Shown piece after piece: positions 1-8,953 of a stretch of DNA of 64,000 nucleotides; position 1 is the first letter of the stretch, and each line of letters opens with the position of its first letter. The notes under the pieces are model-generated. The model saw nothing but the letters and a program-made list of their open reading frames with translations. It was not told the origin of the DNA and made no database searches. The translations under genes and the position numbers were made by a program. Source of the stretch: an uncultured Verrucomicrobiota bacterium (lineage in GTDB: Bacteria > Verrucomicrobiota > Verrucomicrobiia > Limisphaerales > UBA9464); assembly GCA_903907995.1 (NCBI GenBank), contig CAIVQH010000060.1, positions 124,001 through 188,000 of the forward strand. The letters run 5' to 3'.

Positions 1-216
1 AATGGTGATGCCGAGGTAGTGGAAAATCCATCGGCCGGCCACGGCGAAGACCAGCAGCAGGGCGGCGCAAACCGTGCATGCGAGCCGGGCCATCTTCACC
101 CGCTCGTCCGGGGTGTTTTGCGAGGTCATCGCCAGAAACGCCGGGACCGTCGCGACCGGATCAATAATCACGAACAGCGAGCTCAGGGCGAGCAGGGCGT
201 ATTCGGTGAGGGACAT
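1..216 (-). CDS. MarC family integral membrane protein (partial, N-terminal 72 codons)
   Basis: Read on the minus strand, an ATG at 216 opens a frame that runs off the left edge. The translation starts MSLTEYALLALSSLF and contains VIIDPVATVPAFLAMT, which matches the N-terminal hallmark of the MarC/UPF0056 (NAAT transporter) family: a first membrane helix followed by an I-D-P motif and P-x-F. A second hydrophobic segment (CTVCAALLLVFAVAG) follows. MarC proteins are inner-membrane proteins of poorly defined transport role. It lies 151 bp downstream of the RND pump gene on the same strand, so co-transcription is possible but not shown. No clear Shine-Dalgarno is seen before the ATG. The family call rests on the motif only, because two thirds of the protein are outside the window. 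Confidence 0.75.
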   Translation of the reverse strand, partial: MSLTEYALLALSSLFVIIDPVATVPAFLAMTSQNTPDERVKMARLACTVCAALLLVFAVAGRWIFHYLGITI

Positions 217-367
217 GGGTGGAGTCGCGGTTGGCAGGGATGGTTACATTCCCATCTCAATCATGCTCATGCTCTTGCTCTTGATCACTTTGCTCCAGTC
301 CATTTTGCAGCTTAATGATCACGAGTAAGATTAAGCGCAAGCGCAAGACAACGCCGGTTTATTCCAG

Positions 368-3300
368 CTATTTTACCGGCACCACATCATCCGGCATCGC
401 CACCGGTTCTGGCTGCTTCCGATGGGCCTTCGCCGCGAGGTCGCTGAAGAGCGTGTACACGACCGGGATCACGAACAGCGTCAGGAACGTGCTGGTCAGC
501 ATCCCGCCGACGACCACCACACCCATCGGACGGCGGCTCTCCGCGCCGGCACCAAAGCCGATGGCGATGGGCATGATTCCCGTGATCGTCGCCAGGGCCG
601 TCATCAGGATCGGTCGCAGGCGGACGCGGCCGGCTTCCTGAATGGCGGTGTGGATGTCCACGCCCTTGGCGACCTGCTGGTTCGCGTATTCAACCAGCAG
701 GATTGAGTTCTTGGTCACCAGGCCCACCAACAGCACGAGGCCGATCTGACTGAAGAGGTTGATGTTCATGGCCGGGATCGGTGGATAGAGACCGACCTTG
801 CCGCCGAAGTTGAGCAGCCATAGCGCCCCGACCGCTCCCAGCGCCGCGAGCGGCACGGCGAGGATGACGGTGAACGGATGGACGAGGCTTTCAAACTGCG
901 CCGCCAACGTCATATAGACGATTGCAAAGGCGAAGAGGAGCACGAGCCAGAACTCGCCTGTCGCATCCGAAAGGTTCTTGGCATCGCCTTCCCACGCGTG
1001 GAGGAAGCCGGCGGGCAGCTCCTGCGCGAGGATCGGTTCGACCTGCTTCACCACCGTCCCAATGGGCACCGCGCCGGGCGATGCGGTGATGCTCGCACTG
1101 CGCAGGCGGCTATAGTGGTTGATGGCATTGGGAGCGGCTCCCTCGCTGCGGGTGACAAGACTGCTAAGCTGGATCAGGTCGCCCGTGGTATTGCGCACGA
1201 AGATGCGATCCAGATCCGTCGGCGTAAGTCGGGAGGCGCGCTCCAACTGGGCCATCACGAGGTATTCCTTGCCCTCGACTTTGAGCCGGCTCAGGTCGAG
1301 CCCGCCGAAGAGGATCTGCATGGTGCGTGAAATGTCCTCGATGCTGACGCCGAGCGAGGCGGCGCGGCTCCGGTCGATGTTGACCCGCAGCTCGGGCTTG
1401 TTGACCTCGTAGCTGACCCGGACGTTGGTGAGCAAGGGACGCCCGGCCGAGTTGGTCAGCCCGCGCAGCCGGTTGGCCATCGCAATCGCGGTGGTGTTGA
1501 GGGCGTCCAGATCCTGGTTTTGCAGGACCAGCTCGAACGGCGAGCTGTTGAAGCTGACCTCAATGGCCTTGGGCAGGTTTGCGATGGCGATGCCGCCCTC
1601 CACCTCGGCGAAGAAGCGCTGCGCGATGCCGCCGGGACCGTTGACGATCTCCTCCGTTCCGCGCTTGCGTTCGGACCGGTCTTTGAAGGTCACGAAAATG
1701 ATGCCGAAGCTCGACTGGCCGGGACCGTTGAAGCCGGGCGCGACAATGGCACCGAAGCTCTTCACCTCCGGCGTCTCGGCGATGATCTTCTCGGCCTTCT
1801 TCAGCTGGCGGTCGGTGAATTCGCTGGTCGAGCCGTTGGGCGTGAGCACGAGCGCGAACATCCGCCCCTTGTCCTCCTGGGGCAGGTACTCCTGATCCAG
1901 CGCGAAAAACAGGGGCAGGCTGGGAGCAACGCAGCCCAGTAGGATCACGACTCCCAAGACCAGGCCGAGCACCACGCGGGCAATCCCGGGAAGCTCGCGG
2001 ACCGGGCGGATCACCGCCGCTGCCAGGCGAACGCACGGCCTCAGCCCGGCCAGATAGAGCGAAGAAATCCGATCAAAAACCCGTTCGAAGAAGTTGAAGA
2101 GGGCGCCGTGCTTGGTCTGGTCAATCGGTTTTAGCATCCGTGCGGCCAGCGCGGGGGAGAGCGTGAGCGCGACAAACGCGGAGATCGCGACCGAGCCCGC
2201 GACGGCCATCGCGAACTCGACGAACAGGCGTCCGGTGGTGCCCTTCAGAAACGCGAGCGGAGTGAACACCGCGATGAGGGAGATGGTGATGGCGATGACC
2301 GCGAAGCTGATCTCCTCCATTGCCTTCAAGGACGCCTGCATCGGCGGCATGCCTTCCTCGATGTGACGGTAGATCGCCTCCAGCACGACGATGGCATCGT
2401 CAACGACCACGCCGATGCTGAGGACCAGTGCGAGCATCGTGAGGATGTTCACCGAGTAGCCGAAGAGGTAGAGGATGGCGAACGTGCCGACGAGCGACAC
2501 CGGGATCGCAATGGCCGGAATGAAGGTGGAACGGACATTCCGCAGGAACACGAAAATGATCAGCACCACCAGGGCGAACGCGACCGCGAGCGTCCCCCAC
2601 ACTTCGCTGATGGCCTGCTCGACGTAGATACTGGCGTCATACGAGTTGGTGAGCTCGATGCCGGGAGGCAGGGAAGGCCGCAGCGCCTCAACCTGGGCCT
2701 TGATCGCCTGGGCGACACTGACGGTATTGGCCTTGGCCTGCTTGACCACGCCGAGGAACACGCAGGTCTTGCCCATGGCGCGGGCGATGGTGTGGTAATC
2801 CTCAACGCCCGCTTCTGCCCGGCCGATGTCCTGCATCCGGACCAGGGTCGTCCCGTCGGCGCGGACGACCAGCCGGTTAAATTCGTCCGCGGTTTTCAGT
2901 TCCCCACGGGTGAGAATGGTCATCTCACGGTCGAGATTTTCCACCCGTCCGCTGGGCAGCTCGATGTTCTGCTGCTGCAAGGCGCGCTGCACGTCGAGAA
3001 CAGTGACTTTGCGCGCAGCCATCTTTTCCGAATCCAGCCATAGACGCATCGCGAAGCGCTTCTCACCGCCGATGGTGATCGAGGAGACGCCGGGCACACC
3101 CTGGAAGCGCGGCTTGATCTGGCGTTCGGCCAGGGTGGTGAGGTCGAGCGCCGAGTAGCGGTCGCTGTTCAGCGCGACCCAGATGATGGGCTGCGCGTCG
3201 GAATCGGCCTTCGACACGATCGGTTCGCGGATGTCGAGCGGCAGCGCGCCACGCACGCGCGAGACCCGGTCCCGCACATCCTGGGCCGCGATGTCCACGT

Positions 3301-3598
3301 CCCGCGACAGGTCGAACTCGACGGTGATGGAACTGACGCCCTCACGGCTCTGTGACGAAAGCGTCTTGATGCCCTCGATGTTGTTGATGGCCTCCTCCAG
3401 ACGTTCCGACACCTCGGTCTCCACGACCTGGGCATTGGCCCCCGGATAAACCGTCGTCACGCTGACCACGGGGGGATCGATGTCCGGCAACTCGCGCACC
3501 GGCAGCCGCGACAGCCCGATAAGGCCGAAGAGCACCAGTGCCAGATTCAGCATCGTGGCAAGGATCGGCCGCTGGATGGAGATCTTGGAAAGGAACAT
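368..3598 (-). CDS. RND efflux pump permease (HAE1/AcrB-like)
   Basis: 1076 residues, the normal size for a hydrophobe/amphiphile RND pump that exports compounds from periplasm or inner membrane through an outer-membrane channel by proton antiport. It starts MFLSKISIQRPILATMLNL, the typical first helix, followed by the porter-domain stretch PVRELPDIDPP. The fourth helix carries the paired aspartates of the proton relay in GVVVDDAIVVLEAIYRH (about residue 400). A large periplasmic loop and a second set of helices follow, including LVTKNSILLVEYANQ near the C terminus. The adaptor lipoprotein lies upstream on the same strand with about 600 bp of repeats between them; no TolC-like channel gene is in the window. 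Substrate is unknown. Confidence 0.93.
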   Translation of the reverse strand: MFLSKISIQRPILATMLNLALVLFGLIGLSRLPVRELPDIDPPVVSVTTVYPGANAQVVETEVSERLEEAINNIEGIKTLSSQSREGVSSITVEFDLSRDVDIAAQDVRDRVSRVRGALPLDIREPIVSKADSDAQPIIWVALNSDRYSALDLTTLAERQIKPRFQGVPGVSSITIGGEKRFAMRLWLDSEKMAARKVTVLDVQRALQQQNIELPSGRVENLDREMTILTRGELKTADEFNRLVVRADGTTLVRMQDIGRAEAGVEDYHTIARAMGKTCVFLGVVKQAKANTVSVAQAIKAQVEALRPSLPPGIELTNSYDASIYVEQAISEVWGTLAVAFALVVLIIFVFLRNVRSTFIPAIAIPVSLVGTFAILYLFGYSVNILTMLALVLSIGVVVDDAIVVLEAIYRHIEEGMPPMQASLKAMEEISFAVIAITISLIAVFTPLAFLKGTTGRLFVEFAMAVAGSVAISAFVALTLSPALAARMLKPIDQTKHGALFNFFERVFDRISSLYLAGLRPCVRLAAAVIRPVRELPGIARVVLGLVLGVVILLGCVAPSLPLFFALDQEYLPQEDKGRMFALVLTPNGSTSEFTDRQLKKAEKIIAETPEVKSFGAIVAPGFNGPGQSSFGIIFVTFKDRSERKRGTEEIVNGPGGIAQRFFAEVEGGIAIANLPKAIEVSFNSSPFELVLQNQDLDALNTTAIAMANRLRGLTNSAGRPLLTNVRVSYEVNKPELRVNIDRSRAASLGVSIEDISRTMQILFGGLDLSRLKVEGKEYLVMAQLERASRLTPTDLDRIFVRNTTGDLIQLSSLVTRSEGAAPNAINHYSRLRSASITASPGAVPIGTVVKQVEPILAQELPAGFLHAWEGDAKNLSDATGEFWLVLLFAFAIVYMTLAAQFESLVHPFTVILAVPLAALGAVGALWLLNFGGKVGLYPPIPAMNINLFSQIGLVLLVGLVTKNSILLVEYANQQVAKGVDIHTAIQEAGRVRLRPILMTALATITGIMPIAIGFGAGAESRRPMGVVVVGGMLTSTFLTLFVIPVVYTLFSDLAAKAHRKQPEPVAMPDDVVPVK

Positions 3599-4205
3599 CG
3601 GGAATTACGAATTACGATTTACGAATGACGAACGCCGGGTGGAGTGAGCGTCTTTAGGAGCCGGACCGCCTTGAACGTGGATAATCAGGCTGAGCAAAGC
3701 GTCTGGGAACGGCCACCCAGAGCGGTTGCAGAATTTCTTGAGCCCACGAGGTCGCGAAGCGTCTTGGACCGCGGCAGTCCTCTGCCGCTTTGGTCGGGGG
3801 CTGCCCAGCAGGAGGCCATGTTCCAATGAGGCGCTGGCCTCGTTGCCGGGCCTTCTCCCTCACCCTCTCCCTCTCCCTCTCCCGCTGGGAGAGATTCCAC
3901 GTCCCAAAATGCGCGAATTGTGACCCTGAACCCTCCTTTCGTAAGTTCTTGGGAATCAAGCTGCCGTCGGGAGGGTTCATGGGTAGGGGACAGCCGGCGA
4001 ATATCGCGGGCCGCCAGACAGTTTTTCCGGCCGGTCTTGCGCCATGCCTCCGCCGAAAGGCAGGCGACGATTCTCCCTCTCCCAGCGGGAGAGGGCCGGG
4101 GTGAGGGAGAGCGGTCACCAAGTAAAGAGACGTCCATCGAACGGCCAATTTGATCCGGCGCTTTACGGTAAAAATTGTCCATAACTCCCAAACTCATCTC
4201 CCCTG
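3599..4205. repeat. Intergenic block of several repeat families
   Basis: No gene is seen in these 600 bases between the RND pump and its adaptor. They hold an ATTACG-rich stretch at 3602-3634; a hairpin GCGGCAG/CTGCCGC at 3771-3788; and a pyrimidine-rich element (3854-3893) with core CTCTCCCGCTGGGAGAG whose inverted copy lies at 4072-4110. Such elements are common between genes in large Verrucomicrobiota-like genomes. They probably separate expression of adaptor and pump, or act as transcription pause or end points; that is inference. Confidence 0.6.
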
Positions 4206-5279
4206 CTAGTTCAAATAAGGCGCCGTCGCCTCGGCGCTGCCCAGCTTCACCGAGGCCCCGGGGCGCAGCTTCTGCACGCCTTCGACGACGACCATTTCAC
4301 CGGCGGTCAGGCCGCTCAGCACCTCGGCCTTGCCGGCGAGCCGCAGGCCGATCTTCACCGGCTTCATCGTGGCGATGTTCGAGCCGTTAAGGACGAAGAC
4401 CATCGTGGTGTCACCGTTGTTGATGATCGCCGGCTCGGGGATGACCAGTGCGGACTCCCGCAGCTGCAGCCGCAGGTCGAGGTTTGCAAACATGCCGCCT
4501 TTGAGCCGGCCGTCGGCATTGGCGATGCGCGACTTGACGAGTGCCGTACGGGTGCCTTCGTTGAGCTGCGGCGATATGAAGTAAACTTCGCCCTTGAAGA
4601 CATCCTTGGGATAGGCGGCGACCTTGAACTCCAGGGTCTGCCCGGTGGCGACCTGGCTCAGGTAGCGTTCCGGCACGCTCATCTCGACCTTCACCGTGTC
4701 CAGATCCACCAGCACGGTAAGCGGCGTGCTCTTGGTGATGACCTGGCCGGGGCTGATCCGCCGCGCGCCGGTTGTGCCCCCGAACGGTGCCGTCACCCGG
4801 GCATCCAGGAGCAGGCGACGCTTGAGATTCACGCCCGCCTCGTTCACCGCGAAGAAGCCCGCCGCCTGATCGTATTCCTGCTGGGAAATGAGCTTGCCGT
4901 TGAACAGCTGCTTCACGCGCTCGAAGGAGGTTCGGGCAAGCTGTAGGTTTGCCTCCGCTTCGGCCAGTTGGGCGGCCAGTTTCGTCTCCTCAAGGGCGAC
5001 CAGGAGGGAACCTTTCTCCACATGCTGTCCTTCCGCGAAACCAATCTCTTTCACCAATCCGTCGGCCTCGGACTGCACCTCAACCGATTCATTCGGGGTG
5101 ACGGAACCGATGAGGGAAACCGTTTCACTCACGGCCTGCTGGCGGGCCGGAACCGCCACGACCTGTATGGCATACGCTTCGCCTCCGCCGGCCGCGGCGG
5201 CAGGCGCGCCTTTTTTGCAGCCCAAAACGGGCAGCAGGAGCAGTGGCAACAGTCGGAGCAGGGCAACGGAGTTTCGCAT
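4206..5279 (-). CDS. RND efflux periplasmic adaptor lipoprotein (HlyD/MFP family)
   Basis: About 357 residues from the ATG at 5279; an upstream ATG at 5312 would only add 11 polar residues before the signal peptide. The signal peptide LLPLLLLPVLGC ends in a lipobox with Cys21, so the mature protein should be lipid-anchored. Then come a lipoyl-like half (VQSEADGLVKEIGFAEGQ and ARVTAPFGGTTGARR), a short coiled-coil hairpin (LAEAEANLQLARTSFERV), and beta-barrel and membrane-proximal domains ending in the GEMVVVEGVQKLRPG motif. This is the adaptor that links an RND pump to an outer-membrane channel. It precedes the RND gene on the same strand and follows the WD40-kinase gene by about 90 bp. Confidence 0.92.
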   Translation of the reverse strand: MRNSVALLRLLPLLLLPVLGCKKGAPAAAAGGGEAYAIQVVAVPARQQAVSETVSLIGSVTPNESVEVQSEADGLVKEIGFAEGQHVEKGSLLVALEETKLAAQLAEAEANLQLARTSFERVKQLFNGKLISQQEYDQAAGFFAVNEAGVNLKRRLLLDARVTAPFGGTTGARRISPGQVITKSTPLTVLVDLDTVKVEMSVPERYLSQVATGQTLEFKVAAYPKDVFKGEVYFISPQLNEGTRTALVKSRIANADGRLKGGMFANLDLRLQLRESALVIPEPAIINNGDTTMVFVLNGSNIATMKPVKIGLRLAGKAEVLSGLTAGEMVVVEGVQKLRPGASVKLGSAEATAPYLN

Positions 5280-5370
5280 CGGGTGGCGTTTGAGCTTGGG
5301 CCAAATTTCCAAACTCCGTCTAGCACGGCGAGCGATTTTTTGGCGCGCGGCGCACTGGTCGGGCCCCTCG

Positions 5371-8300
5371 TCAGTTCAGCCCGGCGTCGGCTTCGGACAG
5401 CGTCGGGGCGGGCCAGAAGCGGATGGCATTGCTGCCCAAGGTCGCCATGGTTTCATCCGCTTGGAACACGATGGAGAAGATAGGCTGCGACTGGACATGA
5501 TACGCGGCTAGTTCGCGCCGGGTATCCACGTCCCAGAGGGTGAAGAAGCCGTCCACGCTGCCGGCGGCGAGCCGCGTGTCTTGGGCGGAAAAGGCGAGAC
5601 TGATCTGCCCGACGGCGCGGGAAAGAAGCGCCGCGAGCAGCCGGCCCGAAGCCGTGTCGTAAAGGCGCACGGTCCCGTCAAAACCCGCCGTGGCGACGTA
5701 CCGCCCATGATGGCTGAAAATCAGCGTCTGCAACTGCGGGGTGGCTCCCGGCAGCGTCAGTTTCCGGCCACCGGGCAGGTCAAAGAGATGCACCTGTCCT
5801 TGCAGCGTCGCCGCCGCGAGCCTTTTCCCATCTGGTGAAAGCGCCAGGGATCTGGAGCGCATGGGCACCTTCAGCACGGGCGCAAGATCCGCAGTCCGCC
5901 ACACCCGCACGCCATTGTTCAGGTCGGCGAGGGCGAGCCAGCTTCCATCCAGGCTGAATTCCAGCGAGGCATTCTCAAAACCGGGTGGCAGGGGCTGCCA
6001 ATTGGTTTCCTGCAGCGTGCGGATGCGACGCTCAGGCAGGGAGACGACCGTGATCCGGCCATCGGGCTGATAGACCGCGCCCAGGCCGTTGGTGCTGCCC
6101 CTGGGCAGATGTACTGCCGCTCCAAAGGCATTGGTCGGCACTTCCGGCAGAGCCAGGTTACGGTCGGAGCCGAGTTCCCGCACGCGAAAGGTGTTGTTGG
6201 TCAACACCACGGCCAGATGCCGCTGGTCCGCAAACATCTGCAAACCGACCGTCCCGGCGGGAAAGTTGGTTTCGACCCGCACTCTCGTGCGAGCCTGCTC
6301 GGTGGACCAAAGGTGCAGGATGCGGTCGCCCCCACCGGTGGCGAACTGATCGGCCTCGCCCAGAAATTCGATGGCCAGCTGCGGAGCCCGGCTGCCCCTC
6401 AGCAGGGTCCGCAACTGGCGGGAAGGCACGTCCCAGACATTGATGAACTGGTCGCGGCCGGCGGTGACCAGCGAGTGGCCATCGCGGGAAAATTTCACGG
6501 CAATCACCACGTCGGCGTGCCCCGGCAAAAGGGTTGCCGGCGCCGGCGAACGGAAATCCCAGATCCGCGCCGCGCCGTCGGTGCCGCCCGCGGCGAGCAG
6601 CCGGCCATCCGGGGAGAAATCCAGTGAGAAAACAGTGCCATTGTAGAGCGGGTGCTGACGCGGCACTGGGAGCGAGGCGACAGTATTGCCGGTATCCGTC
6701 TCCCGGACCCGGATCATCCCGGTGCCTTGGGCGCTGGCAAACAGACGCCCGTCGGGAGACAGGGCGAAGGACATGGTTTCCGTAGCGGCTGGAAGGGAAT
6801 GGCGGTGACGAACTTTGCCGCCCTTCAGCTCGATTTCCACCGCGCTTTCCATGCCGGCCAGCCAGAGCGAGGATTCATCCGGTCCGAAATGTTGCGCCGC
6901 CAGGATTCCGGCCAGAGGCAGTTCGGCCTGCTGATGCAGGGTGGCGGTGTCGATCAGGCGCACCACCGTGTTGGTACCATCCGGAGACTGATCTGCGATT
7001 GCGGCCAGCGTCCCGGCCCGGTTCAGCGCGAAGCGGGCGTAACCCGCCGCACGCACGGTGGCGTTGGTCAGTTCGCGACGGGTGGACAGATCCCACAGCT
7101 TCATCGTCCCGGCGTTGTCGGAAGTAAGGAGACGCTGACCACCGGGCAGCATGGCCGCCTGGGCAATGGTGGCGTCATGCGGCCCAAACTCCGCCAGCTC
7201 GTCGCTGCGGCTCTGTCCCCAGAGAAAGCGCCATTCCCAGCCGCGCAAATCCGGCTGCCCCGCCGCCGGCCGCTGGCGGTTCAGGATATCCCGGACATTC
7301 GCGTCGTTGCCGGCCTCCAGCGCTTCAAAGGCCAGCGCCATGTCGGCGGCGTAGAGATTGCGACGGATCACCAGCTCGCTGGCTTCGGCCCGTATCCGTT
7401 GTCGCTCGGCGGCCTTGAAAGCCAGGTTGATGTGATAGGTTGCCAGGGAGGAGCCGAAGGCGAGGACTGCCAACAGGGTGAAGGTCGCGGCTCCAAAGCC
7501 CGCCACCAAAGGATGCCGCCGGGCCCAGCGCCACCCACGCTCGATGCGTGTGATGCGGCGCGCATGGATCGGTTCGTCGCGCAGGAAACGGGCAAGCTCA
7601 TCCGCCACTTCCTGCACATCCTGATAGCGCCGGTTGGGCCGCTTTTCGAGGCACTTGAGGCAGATGGTCTCCAAGTCGATGGGGACACCTGGACGCAGCG
7701 CCCGGGGCCGCACCGGGTCGAGATTCTGCACCGCGTGGACGGTGTCGGCGAAGGTCTCCCCCCGGAACGGCGGACGGTCGGTCAGCAGGTAATAAAGGGT
7801 CGCTCCCAGCCCAAACACATCGGTACGCGGTCCGATGTTCCCAAACCGTGCCGAGGCCTGCTCGGGCGCCATGAAATTGGGCGACCCCGCCCCAGTGGTG
7901 GAATCGGAGCCCCCGGAGCCGGCAAGTATCTCGCGCCCGATCCGACGGGACAGCCCGAAATCGGTGATCTGCGGCTCGTCCCGGTGGTCGATGAGGATGT
8001 TGGCCGGCTTCAGGTCGCAGTGCAGCACGCCCCGGGAGTGGGCGTAGGCGATGGCATCGGCGATTTTCTTGGCGTAGGTCGCGATCCGCTGGGCCGACAG
8101 GATCTGGTTGCGGACGAAGACGCCGATGTTCTGTCCCTCGACGAACTCCATCGAGAAGTAGAGCTGCCCGCCCTCTTCGCCGACCTCGTAGATGCCCACG
8201 ATGTTCTGGTGATCCAGGCTGGCAGCGGCCTTGGCCTCCTCACGGAGCTGCTGCGCGTCCCAGTGGGCCGCACCGGCACCACCCTTGAGCATCTTGATGG

Positions 8301-8568
8301 CACACAGGCGGTCCAGCCCCCGCTGGCGCGCCTTGTAGATCACGCCCATGCCACCGCGTCCCGTCTCCTCCAGCAACTCGTAGTCGCCAAAGGCGCAGGG
8401 CAGGCTGATGGGGTTGGTGGACGCGTCACTCACGCAACGGCAGTTTGGCGGCGCAACCGGCGCGCTCCAACGAAATTTCGCGCGCTTCAGCTGCGTCTTT
8501 TGCGGAATGGTAAAGCCCGAGCGGCTACTTGCGACCCTGGGGGGTAGGCCACCTAACCGCTCAGCCAT
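5371..8568 (-). CDS. Ser/Thr protein kinase with C-terminal WD40 repeats
   Basis: Up to 1065 residues. The kinase domain starts near residue 62: Gly-loop GRGGMGVIYKA, lysine in AIKM, catalytic loop HCDLKPANIL (about 183-192), DFGLS (about 203) and APEQ. The catalytic HRD arginine is Cys here, so this is a non-RD kinase. A single membrane helix (FGAATFTLLAVLAFGSSLA, about 357-377) separates the cytoplasmic kinase from about 600 residues of WD40-type repeats (for example LLTSDNAGTMKLWDLSTRR, LAAGGTDGAARIWDF), which should form a propeller sensor or scaffold outside the membrane. This architecture is frequent in Planctomycetota and Verrucomicrobiota. The true start is uncertain: the conserved part begins around GDYELLEETG, and a GTG at 8433 is an alternative. 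It is followed on the same strand by the RND adaptor. Confidence 0.9.
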   Translation of the reverse strand: MAERLGGLPPRVASSRSGFTIPQKTQLKRAKFRWSAPVAPPNCRCVSDASTNPISLPCAFGDYELLEETGRGGMGVIYKARQRGLDRLCAIKMLKGGAGAAHWDAQQLREEAKAAASLDHQNIVGIYEVGEEGGQLYFSMEFVEGQNIGVFVRNQILSAQRIATYAKKIADAIAYAHSRGVLHCDLKPANILIDHRDEPQITDFGLSRRIGREILAGSGGSDSTTGAGSPNFMAPEQASARFGNIGPRTDVFGLGATLYYLLTDRPPFRGETFADTVHAVQNLDPVRPRALRPGVPIDLETICLKCLEKRPNRRYQDVQEVADELARFLRDEPIHARRITRIERGWRWARRHPLVAGFGAATFTLLAVLAFGSSLATYHINLAFKAAERQRIRAEASELVIRRNLYAADMALAFEALEAGNDANVRDILNRQRPAAGQPDLRGWEWRFLWGQSRSDELAEFGPHDATIAQAAMLPGGQRLLTSDNAGTMKLWDLSTRRELTNATVRAAGYARFALNRAGTLAAIADQSPDGTNTVVRLIDTATLHQQAELPLAGILAAQHFGPDESSLWLAGMESAVEIELKGGKVRHRHSLPAATETMSFALSPDGRLFASAQGTGMIRVRETDTGNTVASLPVPRQHPLYNGTVFSLDFSPDGRLLAAGGTDGAARIWDFRSPAPATLLPGHADVVIAVKFSRDGHSLVTAGRDQFINVWDVPSRQLRTLLRGSRAPQLAIEFLGEADQFATGGGDRILHLWSTEQARTRVRVETNFPAGTVGLQMFADQRHLAVVLTNNTFRVRELGSDRNLALPEVPTNAFGAAVHLPRGSTNGLGAVYQPDGRITVVSLPERRIRTLQETNWQPLPPGFENASLEFSLDGSWLALADLNNGVRVWRTADLAPVLKVPMRSRSLALSPDGKRLAAATLQGQVHLFDLPGGRKLTLPGATPQLQTLIFSHHGRYVATAGFDGTVRLYDTASGRLLAALLSRAVGQISLAFSAQDTRLAAGSVDGFFTLWDVDTRRELAAYHVQSQPIFSIVFQADETMATLGSNAIRFWPAPTLSEADAGLN

Positions 8569-8801
8569 TCACGGACGCACTCCAGCACAGCGGCCCAGCT
8601 TGCCAGCCAGAGAAGCTGCCAGACGAGAATCAGCCCGGGCTCGTCCTCCGTCCAGGCGGCCAGGCGGGAGGGCTTGGGCTGTGGCAAGGGTTGGGGCAGG
8701 GGCCGGTCCGTCCTAATCCGGCAGGTCGTGTTGGTGGCGGGTGGCACCAAGGGCAGGCATTGGTTCACCAAGGTTCGTTGCGTCACCACATTCAATTTCA
8801 T
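8553..8801 (-). CDS. Possible small membrane protein, unrecognised
   Basis: An open frame from the ATG at 8801 (or 8834) gives about 82 residues: a proline-rich middle (RPLPQPLPQPKPSRL) and a C-terminal hydrophobic helix LILVWQLLWLASWAAVL that could be a tail anchor. It overlaps the longest form of the kinase frame by 16 bases and faces the MocR gene divergently across the symmetric operator at 8829-8925. I recognise no family. The helix and the placement argue for a real gene; the lack of a clear ribosome-binding site argues against. Confidence 0.35.
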   Translation of the reverse strand: MKLNVVTQRTLVNQCLPLVPPATNTTCRIRTDRPLPQPLPQPKPSRLAAWTEDEPGLILVWQLLWLASWAAVLECVREWLSG

Positions 8802-8828
8802 GCGCCCAGTCTGCCCGTTAGGAGGGAC

Positions 8829-8925
8829 CTGCACAGTGGCACTGACGGATAAGTCGGGGCAGCACAGTTGCCCGCTGACGGGAAACTGTGCTGGCAGATT
8901 GTTCGGTGAACTGTGACTGTGCTGG
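8829..8925. promoter_or_regulatory. Four-half-site symmetric operator upstream of MocR gene
   Basis: Four copies of the heptamer ACTGTGC or its complement GCACAGT lie at 8831-8837, 8862-8868, 8885-8891 and 8916-8922. The left two are inverted relative to the right two. All pairs share exactly the same dyad centre (8876.5), and outer and inner sites are 31 bp apart on both sides, about three helical turns. The inner pair extends to 15-bp arms with one mismatch (8860-8874 and 8879-8893). A fifth partial copy AACTGTG is at 8909-8915. Position between divergent starts suggests autoregulation by the MocR protein; the binding protein is inferred. Confidence 0.65.
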
Positions 8926-8953
8926 TGAACTCGTTGCGGTCATTTTGCTTCCC

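Noticed and set aside
6652-8547. 631-codon open frame on the plus strand inside the WD40 kinase gene
   Set aside because: Antisense to the kinase and WD40 region; composition is typical of a GC-driven shadow frame.
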